From an uncultured Collinsella sp. (GTDB taxonomy: Bacteria > Actinomycetota > Coriobacteriia > Coriobacteriales > Coriobacteriaceae), in NCBI GenBank assembly GCA_902490365.1, contig CABUDQ010000004.1, positions 1 to 64,000 of the forward strand: a stretch of 64,000 bases of DNA, in the 5' to 3' direction. Both the position numbers and the translations under genes were made by a program. Under the pieces are notes generated by a model, which was not told the origin of the DNA, ran no database searches, and saw only the letters and a list, made by a program, of their open reading frames with translations. Position 1 is the first letter of the stretch. Each line of letters begins with the position of its first letter. Below are positions 7,798 to 15,974 of the stretch, piece by piece.

Positions 7798-8685
7798 TTA
7801 CCAGCTCAGCAACTCGTAACCGTCCTCGGTCACCACGAGCTGTACCTCGCACTGGGCCGAATCGCTGCCGTCCTTGGTGCGCACACACCAACCGTCGCCC
7901 TTGCTAATCTTGATGTCGGGCGCTCCGGCGTTGACCATGGGCTCGATGGTAAAGACCATGCCCGGGGCCATGATGGTGTCCGCGTCGGGCGCCTCGGTGG
8001 TAAAGCCCACAAACGGATCCTCGTGGAATTCCTTACCGATGCCGTGTCCGCCGTACTCGCGCACCACGCTAAAGCCGGCGTCCTCGACGGTCTTTTGCAC
8101 TGCCTCGGCCATAACGGACAACGGCAGCCATGGCTTGACGGCCGCCAGACCCGCCTCCACGCTGGCGCGAGTGACGTCGACCAGACGCTGGCGCTCGGCC
8201 GAGACCTCGCCGATGCAGAACATGCGGCTCGAATCGCTAAAGTAGCCGTCCAGAATCGTGGAGCAGTCCACGTTGATGATATCGCCCTCGTGCAGCACGT
8301 CCGTATCGCAGGGGATGCCGTGACAGACCACATCGTTGATCGAGGTGCATACGCTCTTGGGATAGCCCTCATAGTTGAGGTCGGCCGGCGTGCCACCGTG
8401 CTCGATGGTGTAGTCGTAGATCATCTGGTCGATCTGGTTGGTGGTCATGCCTGCGGCGATGTGCTCGCCCACGTAGTCGAGCACGCCCACGTTGATGGCG
8501 GCCGAACGCTTGATACCCTCGATATCGGCGGGTGTCTTGTAGAGCGTGCGGGGCAGAACCTCCCAGCCCTCTTCCCACAGGCGCTCGAGGCGCTCGTCAA
8601 AGGCGCTATGGCATTTCTTATATTTTTTGCCGCTGCCGCACCAGCAAGCATCGTTGCGGCCGGGCACGGGTCCGTTGTCAAACAT
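7798..8685 (-). CDS. map: Methionine aminopeptidase type I with N-terminal SEC-C zinc motif
   Basis: Removes the initiator methionine from nascent proteins. Of 295 residues, about the first 30 form a SEC-C type zinc-binding motif (NDACWCGSGKKYKKCH), the same motif that links SecA to ribosomes, so it may place the enzyme at the exit tunnel. The catalytic pita-bread domain shows the metal ligands in NVDCSTILDGYFSDSS, GHGIGKEFHEDP, FTIEPM and QCEVQLVV; the last is usually a QFEHT-type segment, so that edge of the site is slightly divergent. Start supported by AAAGGAAG seven bases upstream. It has its own terminator at 7742-7789. Confidence 0.95.
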   Translation of the reverse strand: MFDNGPVPGRNDACWCGSGKKYKKCHSAFDERLERLWEEGWEVLPRTLYKTPADIEGIKRSAAINVGVLDYVGEHIAAGMTTNQIDQMIYDYTIEHGGTPADLNYEGYPKSVCTSINDVVCHGIPCDTDVLHEGDIINVDCSTILDGYFSDSSRMFCIGEVSAERQRLVDVTRASVEAGLAAVKPWLPLSVMAEAVQKTVEDAGFSVVREYGGHGIGKEFHEDPFVGFTTEAPDADTIMAPGMVFTIEPMVNAGAPDIKISKGDGWCVRTKDGSDSAQCEVQLVVTEDGYELLSW

Positions 8686-8737
8686 GGCTAACTTCCTTTC
8701 ATTCGCAGCTAGTATAGCCCACCCACGCGTCCATAAA

Positions 8738-8804
8738 AGTTGCGGTGATATAGTTCCGATTTAAGCGGTTTAACAGCATAAACAGGAACTATATCACCGC
8801 AACT
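8738..8804. repeat. Hairpin repeat, family AGTTGCGGTGATATA, copy 2
   Basis: A 20-bp perfect inverted repeat (8738-8757 with 8785-8804). The outer 15 bases equal those of copy 1 at 865-933, while the inner bases (GTTCC/GGAAC) differ and still pair. It sits between the radical SAM gene's 3' end and the start of map, 52 bases upstream of the latter. Confidence 0.75.
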
Positions 8805-8845
8805 GATGGAGTGGGATGGCGGGCGCTGGCTGCTGTGTGGTTTTG

Positions 8846-9622
8846 CTAGTAGCTCACCTGGCAGGGGATGCCGAGGGCGCGTACGCGCGCGGCAATGGCG
8901 TCGAGCACCTCGGGCGCCGCTTTGGCAAGGCCGGCGACCGGTGTCTCGCGCGCTACCGTGTAGATGGTCGCTTCTTGTGGGCGAATGCACTCAAGCGCCG
9001 CGAGCCAGGGGGCAACGTACTCCTCGCCGGTGTTGTCGATGGGTTTGCCCTGATACTCGCCGGTCAAAAAGATCGTCTGGATAATAACGTGACCGTCAAA
9101 GCTTGCGAACGTCTCGATCTGGTGCTCGACGTCGTAGGGGCCAACAGGCTGGTCGAGCAGCTGGATAAACGCCGGGTCGACGGTATCGAGCTTAAGAATG
9201 TTGTCGTCGACCATCATGAGCGCGTCGTGCACCTCGGGGCGGTCGGCGCGCGTGCCGTTGGAGAGCACGGCGATCTTGGAGTTTGGGGCAAGCTCGTCGC
9301 GCAGCGCGACGGCACCGGCAATGGCCTGCGGAAACTCCGGTGCGGCGGTGGGCTCGCCGTTGCCCGCGAAGGTGATCACATCGGGGAGTTCGTCCTCGGC
9401 TGCCATCTCGCGCAGCTTTGCCTCGAGCGCGTCGAGTACCATGGCGGCTGTGTTGTACGGCTCATGGCAGGGGCGCTCGGCGTTGAGGCCGTTTTCGCAG
9501 TAAATGCAGTCGAACGTGCAGATTTTGCCGCTGGCCGGCATCATGTTGACGCCGAGCGAGAGGCCAAGGCGACGGCTGCGAACGGGCCCAAAGATGGGGC
9601 TGGCATTCAAAAACGTAGACAT
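8846..9622 (-). CDS. Radical SAM protein
   Basis: A 258-residue protein with the radical SAM cluster motif CTFDCIYCENG (C-x3-C-x2-C), binding a 4Fe-4S cluster and S-adenosylmethionine, then AGNGEPTAAPEF (the GGE-like SAM motif) and a TIM-barrel-length remainder. The pattern near the N-terminus, PIFGPVRSRRLGLSLGVN, is that of small stand-alone radical SAM proteins of unknown substrate related to the molybdopterin/wybutosine-type groups. The open frame extends 198 codons upstream, but GAGGAG lies nine bases before the ATG at 9622; a second ATG two codons earlier (9628) is too close to it. Substrate not known. Confidence 0.85.
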   Translation of the reverse strand: MSTFLNASPIFGPVRSRRLGLSLGVNMMPASGKICTFDCIYCENGLNAERPCHEPYNTAAMVLDALEAKLREMAAEDELPDVITFAGNGEPTAAPEFPQAIAGAVALRDELAPNSKIAVLSNGTRADRPEVHDALMMVDDNILKLDTVDPAFIQLLDQPVGPYDVEHQIETFASFDGHVIIQTIFLTGEYQGKPIDNTGEEYVAPWLAALECIRPQEATIYTVARETPVAGLAKAAPEVLDAIAARVRALGIPCQVSY

Positions 9623-9847
9623 AGGCATATGCTCCTCAAGACAATTGTGCCTAAGCATAGCATCGGCTCCAAAGCAAGGTGTGGGCTCTTGCTTTACAAG
9701 TTTCGTTTTTTCACGTCGCTCATTATGCTGTGCCATGAAAAGCCTCGGGTCGGGTACAGTTAATCTGTTAACAAGGCGTAAAGCAATGCGGGTCCATCCA
9801 ACCGTGCTGACGTGCAACTGGATGAGCATTGATGATGGGGGCACAAC

Positions 9848-10645
9848 ATGGATTTTACGGTCGAGAATGCGGGCACCACGATTGCCTGTCGCGAATATGC
9901 CGACCCGGATGTGTCGCCTGATGCTCCTGCCTTGGTGTGCGTGCACGGCGCTTGTGTCGACGGCACATTTTTCGACGGCATCGCTTGTGAGCTCAGTCGC
10001 AACTACCGCGTAATTGCCTACGACCGCCGCGGCTGTGGTGGCAGCAGCGATGCGGCAGACGGCAGCTATGATCTTGCCGCTCAGGCCGCCGATCTGCAAG
10101 CCGTGATCGAACACGTTGGCGCTCCGACAAATGTGCTTGCGCACAGCGCCGGTACGTTGGTGGCGCTGGAGCTTCTTCGTACCGAACCCCATCTCGTCGC
10201 CCGTGCGATTCTGCATGAGCCGGCTGTGTCGGCCGAAGGCGTCGGCATGGGCGCAGCCCCGGTTTTGCTCGATATGATTGCGGCTGGAAAGGTTTCAAGG
10301 GCGCTCCGGCTTTTCTTGGGAGCCCTCGGCGACTTGGACCCCGAGGCTCCTGGAACGACCGAAGCGGAAGCCAAACATGCCCTGCGCAATGGTCGTTGCT
10401 TCATGGCCAATGAATACGGGATTACTATGACCTGCGTTCCCGATTGGGATAGCGTTCGCGCGTCAAAAACGGTGGCCGCCGTGCTCCTGGGCGAGCTCTC
10501 GATTGGCACGCCCCGCGAGGCTGGCACGCGAGCGGCTGCCGAATATCTCGATTGCCCTCTCGTGACGATCCCGGGCGCGCATAACGGTCTGCGCGATCGC
10601 CCGGCAGCGGCTGCCCGGGCTGTCCGTGGCATCCTGGGGCTCTAG
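9848..10645 (+). CDS. Alpha/beta hydrolase
   Basis: A 265-residue cytoplasmic serine hydrolase of the alpha/beta fold. The oxyanion-hole strand reads VCVHGACVDG, the segment YDRRGCGGSS is typical of esterase and haloperoxidase-like members, the nucleophile elbow is AHSAG (Ser near residue 101), and GAHNG near the C-terminus carries the catalytic His. Substrate is unknown. The ribosome binding site is weak (GATGGGGGC about 8 bases upstream). It is divergent from the radical SAM gene, sharing a 225-bp intergenic region, and is monocistronic. Confidence 0.85.
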   Translation: MDFTVENAGTTIACREYADPDVSPDAPALVCVHGACVDGTFFDGIACELSRNYRVIAYDRRGCGGSSDAADGSYDLAAQAADLQAVIEHVGAPTNVLAHSAGTLVALELLRTEPHLVARAILHEPAVSAEGVGMGAAPVLLDMIAAGKVSRALRLFLGALGDLDPEAPGTTEAEAKHALRNGRCFMANEYGITMTCVPDWDSVRASKTVAAVLLGELSIGTPREAGTRAAAEYLDCPLVTIPGAHNGLRDRPAAAARAVRGILGL

Positions 10646-10856
10646 CATCCGCAATAGCCAAAGCAGGCTTCATCCGCAAACGTTTCGGCCGTATTAACAA
10701 ATGTGCTCAAAACCTCACGTCTGCGACTTCAATCGCGCCGCCTGCCAACTCATAAAAATGTAACAGCATTCACGTACTTACCTGCATCGACAAGGTGTTA
10801 CCCTTGTAGCATTTGGAACCCACCGCTACCATGCGAAACTATCGAAAGGGCCCCAT

Positions 10857-12737
10857 ATGCTCAATAATCACGAGGTCAATCTAACCGACGAGGAGGCTGC
10901 CGTCGAGGTCGCCCGTGTCGCGAAGAACTACCCCGTGGTGCGTTTGCTGTCGGCCGATCAGATTAAGAGCGAGCCTAACTGCTTGCTCGCCGGCGATCGC
11001 TGCCCTTGTCTGCGTCAGTCGAGTCTTGAGGCTTTGGCAGACTCCGATGAGGTGTCGGAGCAACTGCTCAATGATGGCACTGAGTACCGCGCCCGTCTAC
11101 GCCCTCTGAAGGTCGAGGGCGAGCCTCACGTCTTGCTGATGGTGCGTCCGATTGATGAGCAAGAGGCCGCGGAAGAGGACCTTGTCTACACCGACGTGCT
11201 GACGAGCGTGCGCAATCGCCGATATTACGAGGAAAAGCTTCGCAGCGCCCGCATGAATGCCGGCGTTGCGATGATCGACGTTGATGATTTTAGGGCCTTC
11301 AACGATACGTGTGGCCGTCATGCCGGCGACCTTGCGCTCGGTGCTGTGGCGACAGCCATACGCAGCGGAATTCGTTCGACTGACGAGCTTGTGCGCTATG
11401 GCTGCGACAAGTTTGTGGTTGTCATGCCCAATATTCCCTCCGATGACTTCACCCGTCGCCTGCATCAGGTGTCCGATGCCGTTCATTCCACGATTATTCC
11501 GGGCCATGAGTACGTGAGCTTGACGGCATGTGTTGGTGGCGTTCGCATTCATGGCGAGACGGTCGATGAGGGCGTTGGCCGCGCTGCTCAGTTACTGAGC
11601 CGCGCTAAGGCAAAAGCCGGTACGGTCGTGACCGATGCCGATTCCATCGAGGCCTTCCAAAGCGAAAAGCCTTTGGTGCTTATCGCCGATGACTCCGAGA
11701 TGAACCGAGCCATTCTCAGCGAGATGCTCAAGGACGAGCATTGCATCCTCGAGGCCGATAACGGTCGTGCGGCGCTCGACATGGTCGACCGCTATGGCGA
11801 TGAGTTGTCGCTCGTGCTGTTGGACATTGTGATGCCGGGCATAAGCGGCTTTGAGGTGCTGGCCGATCTGTCGCGCCGATCGGGTATCGATAATCTGCCT
11901 GTCATCATGATTTCGAGCGAAGATTCCGATGATGCGGTTCTGCGCGCGTACGAGCTGGGCGCCTCAGACTATATCAACCGCCCGTTTGACTCCCGTGTCG
12001 TGCGCCGCCGCGTAAGCAACACCATCCGCCTGTACGCCAAACAGCGCCGCCTGACGAACCTGCTGTCCCAACAGTACAACGAGCGCGTCAAGAACAGTCG
12101 CATGCTCATCGACATCATGGCCGGCGTCATGGAGCTTCGCAACGGCGAGAGCGGTAGGCACGTTACGAACATCGAAAAGCTGACCGAGCTGCTGCTTGGC
12201 TATCTGGTCCAGCGTAGCGGCACGATCTCCCTCGACAATGAGGAACGCTCCACGATCGCCCTGGCTTCGGCGCTGCACGATATCGGCAAGATGTCGATTG
12301 ACGATGCGATCCTCAACAAGCCCGGGCGCCTCACGCCCGAGGAATTCGAGATTATGAAGACGCATACCACGATTGGCGCCAACATGCTGCTCGAGCTGGG
12401 CAGCCATCACGCCGGCAATGCGCTTATGGAATATGCGTACCAGATTGCGCGTTGGCATCACGAGCGCTGGGACGGCAAGGGTTATCCCGATGGCCTTAAG
12501 GGCGACGAAATTCCCATCGCCGCGCAGGTGGTTTCGGTGGCTGACGTGTACGATGCACTGACGAGCGTGCGCGTGTACAAGGACGCTATCCCGCACGAGG
12601 AGGCGATCCAGATGATCCTGGACGGTAAGTGCGGCACCTTTAACCCGCTGCTGCTCGATTGCCTGCTCGAGGTGCAAGACCAAATTGCCGAGACGTTGGC
12701 ACGCCCCGCCGACGTCGTCGCGTTTCCCACGATTTAG
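10857..12737 (+). CDS. Degenerate GGDEF - receiver - HD-GYP signalling protein
   Basis: A 626-residue protein with three signalling domains. Residues about 110-255 are a GGDEF fold whose active-site loop reads RYGCDKF instead of GG(D/E)EF, so diguanylate cyclase activity is unlikely; it may bind GTP or act structurally. Residues about 272-395 are a CheY-like receiver with IADDSEMNR and phospho-acceptor Asp in LLDIVMPG, but the conserved Lys is Arg (INRPF). Residues about 410-600 are an HD-GYP phosphodiesterase with HDIGK and HHERWDGKGYPDGL, predicted to hydrolyse cyclic di-GMP. The first 100 residues resemble a small sensory domain with CLLAGDRCPCL cysteines. The Hpt gene 24 bp downstream is its probable phosphorelay partner. 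A short ACAAGG-x6-CCTTGT palindrome lies in the promoter region at 10791-10808. Confidence 0.88.
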   Translation: MLNNHEVNLTDEEAAVEVARVAKNYPVVRLLSADQIKSEPNCLLAGDRCPCLRQSSLEALADSDEVSEQLLNDGTEYRARLRPLKVEGEPHVLLMVRPIDEQEAAEEDLVYTDVLTSVRNRRYYEEKLRSARMNAGVAMIDVDDFRAFNDTCGRHAGDLALGAVATAIRSGIRSTDELVRYGCDKFVVVMPNIPSDDFTRRLHQVSDAVHSTIIPGHEYVSLTACVGGVRIHGETVDEGVGRAAQLLSRAKAKAGTVVTDADSIEAFQSEKPLVLIADDSEMNRAILSEMLKDEHCILEADNGRAALDMVDRYGDELSLVLLDIVMPGISGFEVLADLSRRSGIDNLPVIMISSEDSDDAVLRAYELGASDYINRPFDSRVVRRRVSNTIRLYAKQRRLTNLLSQQYNERVKNSRMLIDIMAGVMELRNGESGRHVTNIEKLTELLLGYLVQRSGTISLDNEERSTIALASALHDIGKMSIDDAILNKPGRLTPEEFEIMKTHTTIGANMLLELGSHHAGNALMEYAYQIARWHHERWDGKGYPDGLKGDEIPIAAQVVSVADVYDALTSVRVYKDAIPHEEAIQMILDGKCGTFNPLLLDCLLEVQDQIAETLARPADVVAFPTI

Positions 12738-12761
12738 TTTGACCAAAGGAGTTTTTAATCC

Positions 12762-13118
12762 ATGATTTCCATGCGTGAGGCGTATGAGAAGATCGGCGCT
12801 AATTATGACGACGCGTGCGCTCGGCTGATGGGCGGGGAAATGCTTGCCCGCTTTGCCCTCAAGTTTTTGGATGACGAGAGCATGGGCAAGCTGGAGGCCG
12901 CCATGGCGGCAGGAGACGCCGAAGGTGCGTTTATGGCAGCGCACACGCTCAAGGGCGTGAGCCAGAACCTGGGATTCGATAATCTGTACGAGCCGGCGGT
13001 TGTGGTGACCGAAGCGCTGCGCGGCGCCGATGCCGTTGACGGCGCTCGCGAGGGAATGCATGCGCTGCAGCAGCAATATGCGGCAACGATGTCGGCCTTG
13101 CGCGAGGCGGCCGAGTAA
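12762..13118 (+). CDS. Hpt domain phosphotransfer protein
   Basis: A 118-residue all-helical protein with the Hpt signature AAHTLKGVSQNLGF; His61 is the expected phosphate carrier. Such proteins shuttle phosphate between a hybrid kinase and a receiver domain. It lies 24 bp after the HD-GYP receiver gene with its own ribosome binding site (AAAGGAG), so both are probably made from one transcript and the receiver is its likely partner. No sensor kinase is present in the window. Confidence 0.9.
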   Translation: MISMREAYEKIGANYDDACARLMGGEMLARFALKFLDDESMGKLEAAMAAGDAEGAFMAAHTLKGVSQNLGFDNLYEPAVVVTEALRGADAVDGAREGMHALQQQYAATMSALREAAE

Positions 13119-13142
13119 GAGCTCGCGAGCTTTGATGACTAT

Positions 13143-13206
13143 GAGAGTTGATAATCTCCCGTTTTAGGCCCGGTGGCGGCCTCAAAGTGGGAGATTGTCC
13201 ACTCTC
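13143..13206. repeat. Imperfect long hairpin repeat
   Basis: Arms beginning GAGAGTTGATAATCTCCC and ending GGGAGATTGTCCACTCTC pair with two mismatches over 18 bp, and an inner GTTTTAGGCC / GGCCTCAAAG pair extends the stem. It follows the Hpt gene and may end that transcript. Shape and length match the other palindromic repeats in the window. The rest of 13119-13348 holds no gene. Confidence 0.55.
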
Positions 13207-13348
13207 GTTCGATACATGTCCAAAAATCCACTCTCACCCCTTCTGATTAGTGAATGGCCCATGCGCACTGGCGGGGCTTTCCGCATGCAATCCATATCGT
13301 TGTTCGATAAACTGTTCGAATAACGATAGAGTCGATGAGGGTGAGTGT

Positions 13349-13909
13349 ATGTCCAACAGCGTTCAGCGTATGGCCAAGGCGGGCGAAAATATCAGGAAGC
13401 TTGGTTTTTGCATGGCAGCCGTTTTTGCAGGGATGCTCGTCGCTTTTGCCGCGTTGGTTGTTTACGTGATCTGGTATGCGGTTGCAAACGTTGTTTCTGT
13501 CGATTCTTTCGGTGTCGTGACGCTTCTCGATGGCGGGAGCATCGTTATCCCAAGCGGGCTGTGCCTGGCACTCGTCGTGGGTGTTTCGCTTGTCGTTTTG
13601 TGCGGAATCAGCCATAACATCTCTCGGGGCGTCTCGCCCTTTACCAAGGCGCATGTGCGGCTTATCCGTGTTCTCGCGCTTGCCTTTGCTGTTAACGCCG
13701 CGGTTTCGCTTGTTGGTGCCTATGGATCGGTCAATCTCACCATTGGCGGACTGGAGCTTTACATTGTGCCTCATTCCTTCGTTATTGAGATTTGCCAAGG
13801 CGCTACCTTTGATGCGGGGTCGTTTATCGGCGCAGTTGTCTGTTTGTTTATCTCGGCGATCTGGAGTTATGCCTCGCTGCTCCAAGAGCAGTCTGACGAG
13901 CTTGTGTAG
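13349..13909 (+). CDS. DUF2975-type membrane protein
   Basis: A 186-residue protein with four predicted membrane helices and the segment SHNISRGVSPFTKAHVRLIR between helices 2 and 3, which is the hallmark of DUF2975 proteins; the C-terminus SLLQEQSDELV is also typical. Such proteins are usually encoded with a small XRE regulator, as here (9-bp spacing to the next gene). The open frame extends upstream to 13250, but I choose 13349 because GAGGGTG lies just upstream and the hydrophobic start of the protein begins there. Biochemical role is unknown; the pairing suggests a membrane sensor and its regulator. Confidence 0.8.
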   Translation: MSNSVQRMAKAGENIRKLGFCMAAVFAGMLVAFAALVVYVIWYAVANVVSVDSFGVVTLLDGGSIVIPSGLCLALVVGVSLVVLCGISHNISRGVSPFTKAHVRLIRVLALAFAVNAAVSLVGAYGSVNLTIGGLELYIVPHSFVIEICQGATFDAGSFIGAVVCLFISAIWSYASLLQEQSDELV

Positions 13910-13917
13910 GAGGAAAC

Positions 13918-14247
13918 ATGAGCTATCTCATCATCGAGCTTGAGACGCAGCTGCTTAAGACCGGAAAGACCAGTGCTGATCTGATTCGAGCGACGGGGCA
14001 TACTCCGGCTAATATTTCAAAGCTTAGAAACGGAAAGATAAAAGCTATTCGCCTAAAGACGCTCCTCGATATCTGTGATGAGCTTGATTGTCAACCGGGA
14101 GATATTATTCAGCGCGTGAGCGAGAAAGAGCTTGAGGAGCTTATTGTTGAGCGTGCAAAAAACGTTGTGAGGCAGATGCGGGACGGCGGAGGCAACGAGG
14201 CGTCGCTTCCGACATCAGTCTTTGCTGTCGATTTGAGCGACGAGTAG
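13918..14247 (+). CDS. XRE-family regulator (YozG-like partner of DUF2975)
   Basis: A 109-residue protein with a compact Cro/C1-type helix-turn-helix at residues about 10-70 (TSADLIRATGHTPANISKLR, then LLDICDELDCQPGDII). The segment LDCQPGDIIQ is characteristic of the small XRE proteins paired with DUF2975. GGAGGAAAC precedes the start and the spacing to the upstream gene is 8 bases, so they form one operon. A terminator at 14287 follows. The C-terminal 40 residues are longer than in the smallest members. Target genes may include the ABC exporter downstream. Confidence 0.85.
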   Translation: MSYLIIELETQLLKTGKTSADLIRATGHTPANISKLRNGKIKAIRLKTLLDICDELDCQPGDIIQRVSEKELEELIVERAKNVVRQMRDGGGNEASLPTSVFAVDLSDE

Positions 14248-14286
14248 CTTAAGGCGAACAACTAAAACGAAATATCAGCGTGAAGG

Positions 14287-14316
14287 GACCCGTGTCTAAC
14301 ACGGGTTCTTTCTTTT
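14287..14316 (+). terminator. Intrinsic terminator after DUF2975/XRE operon
   Basis: A perfect stem ACCCGTGT (14288-14295) with ACACGGGT (14300-14307), 4-nt loop, then TCTTTCTTTT. It separates the operon from the ABC exporter genes. Confidence 0.8.
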
Positions 14317-14391
14317 AGATTATCTTGACAAATACGAGTTATCGGAAAACAATAACAACTATGGAAAACGATAAAGTAAAGAAGGAACGAT

Positions 14392-15153
14392 ATGAGCGGT
14401 TTTGCTATCAAGCGGAACGGGAGGCCAATGAACGTATCAACGATAAGGCTATCAAGGGTGTCAAAGCGCTATGGGAGGCGCCGCGTTTTGTATGACGTTT
14501 CCTTCGAGGTACATCAGTCTGAGCTCTGCGCCCTTGTTGGTGCAAACGGTGCGGGCAAAAGCACGCTTATTAAAATTGTCTTGGGCCTCTGCGAGCCGTC
14601 GTCGGGGAGCGTGGAGCTCTTTGGAGGCAAATCAAAAAAGGAGCTTGGTCTGATGCGGACGCGTGTCGGCTATGTGCCAGATTCCAGCGGAGCATACCAA
14701 TCCCTCAGTGCGGCTGAGAATCTTCGGATCCGATGTGCGGAATGGGGGCTCGATGAGAAACGTGAGGTTCCTCGCGTTTTGAGCCTTGTCGGGCTGGACG
14801 TCGATGAGAAAAAGAGCGTGGGCAGTTTTTCTCTGGGAATGAAACGGCGGCTGGATATAGCTACGGCTTTGTTGGGCGATACCGACGTACTAATTTTCGA
14901 TGAGCCGGCAAATGGATTGGATCCGTTGGGCATCGAGAGTATATGGGCCCTTATCGGTCGATTGAATCAAGAACAGGGCAAAACCATGCTTATTTCTAGC
15001 CACGACTTGGATGAGCTGGCATCGGTTGCAACATGCTGCCTGTTTCTTCATGACGGCGAACTGCTGAAAAAGGAATCGATGGACATCATAAGGGATGAGG
15101 CGTCGTCCTTAAAAGAGTATTACAGGCGCTTGATGAAGGCGGTCTCGCTATGA
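14392..15153 (+). CDS. ABC transporter ATP-binding protein (ABC-2 exporter)
   Basis: Hydrolyses ATP to drive the two permeases encoded downstream. Walker A is GANGAGKST, the signature region reads FSLGMKRRLDIA (S-L-G-M in place of LSGGQ) and Walker B is LIFDEPANGLDP. Size (253 aa) is normal for CcmA/DrrA-type exporters, which often give immunity to or export peptides, lipids or drugs. Two starts are possible: ATG at 14392 with AAGGAA, used here, and ATG at 14428 with GGGAGG; the domain begins after the second. The stop overlaps the next start by 4 bp (ATGA). Codon use is less GC-biased than in neighbouring housekeeping genes. Confidence 0.9.
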   Translation: MSGFAIKRNGRPMNVSTIRLSRVSKRYGRRRVLYDVSFEVHQSELCALVGANGAGKSTLIKIVLGLCEPSSGSVELFGGKSKKELGLMRTRVGYVPDSSGAYQSLSAAENLRIRCAEWGLDEKREVPRVLSLVGLDVDEKKSVGSFSLGMKRRLDIATALLGDTDVLIFDEPANGLDPLGIESIWALIGRLNQEQGKTMLISSHDLDELASVATCCLFLHDGELLKKESMDIIRDEASSLKEYYRRLMKAVSL

Positions 15154-15974
15154 AGCGGGCGATCCATCCCATAAAGGCAGATATGATGCGTTTGTACAGG
15201 ATGTTTCCGGCGAAGCTTGGTCTTGCGCTTATGCTGGCGTTCGGCCTTCTCTTCGGTGTCTTTCTAAAAAACGGAACAACGTTGCTCGCCTTTGGCAATA
15301 GCGTTTTTGGGGAGGATATTGGTTTCTTCTGGAATGTAATCGATCCTTCTGCACCCGATGAGTCCCTTGTGCGCAGTGCTTTTGCCGGCACCTCTCTGTT
15401 CGTTCCACTCATCGTTTGCCTGGCGATTTTACAGGAGCACGGCTATGAAGAGGGATACCGAATTTCTTCAGCAAGAGGTCTTACCCGCTTTTATGGGGTT
15501 CTAGCTCATGCGCTTTCGTCTGCTTTAATAATTGGCGCAGCATATAGTGCGCTTTGCTTTCTTCTGTTTGCAGTAGCCATAATACGTGGAGGGCATAGCT
15601 ACGCGCATGGCATGCTGGCTGCATTTTTGCCTGCAATGATAGTCAACACCGTATTGGTGATATCGGTTGCGCTGGAGACGGTGACCATCTATCGGATTAC
15701 AGGCAGCGCTGTATTGAGCGGGGCTGCAATAATAATCGGATTTGTCATGAGCTTGACGCTCTACGGAGCCTTCCTTCAGGCACCTATACCATCCTTGCGA
15801 TGGATCTTCTTCCTTCCTGGGCCGTACCTTGGAGTCGGATGCGCCCTTGGGTATAGCGATATGGGGCAACTGGCGCTTCTGGGCTATGGCGTGGCAGCCA
15901 GCTGTTTATCGGTATTGATTTACGCTCTCGTGAGCTTTCGTGCTGGGGGTGTGCTCAATGGCTCGTCAGATTAA
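15150..15974 (+). CDS. ABC-2 type permease, subunit 1
   Basis: A 274-residue integral membrane protein with about six hydrophobic segments, a large extracytoplasmic stretch after the first one, and no ATPase motif. The start overlaps the upstream ATPase gene by 4 bp and the end overlaps the next permease gene by 17 bp, showing translational coupling and a single complex. Family assignment is from topology and context, as sequence conservation in these permeases is low. Confidence 0.75.
   Translation: MKRAIHPIKADMMRLYRMFPAKLGLALMLAFGLLFGVFLKNGTTLLAFGNSVFGEDIGFFWNVIDPSAPDESLVRSAFAGTSLFVPLIVCLAILQEHGYEEGYRISSARGLTRFYGVLAHALSSALIIGAAYSALCFLLFAVAIIRGGHSYAHGMLAAFLPAMIVNTVLVISVALETVTIYRITGSAVLSGAAIIIGFVMSLTLYGAFLQAPIPSLRWIFFLPGPYLGVGCALGYSDMGQLALLGYGVAASCLSVLIYALVSFRAGGVLNGSSD

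Noticed and set aside
8846..10216. Long form (456 aa) of the radical SAM protein
   Set aside because: The extra 198 residues are antisense to the alpha/beta hydrolase and lack family features; a good ribosome binding site marks 9622 as the start.
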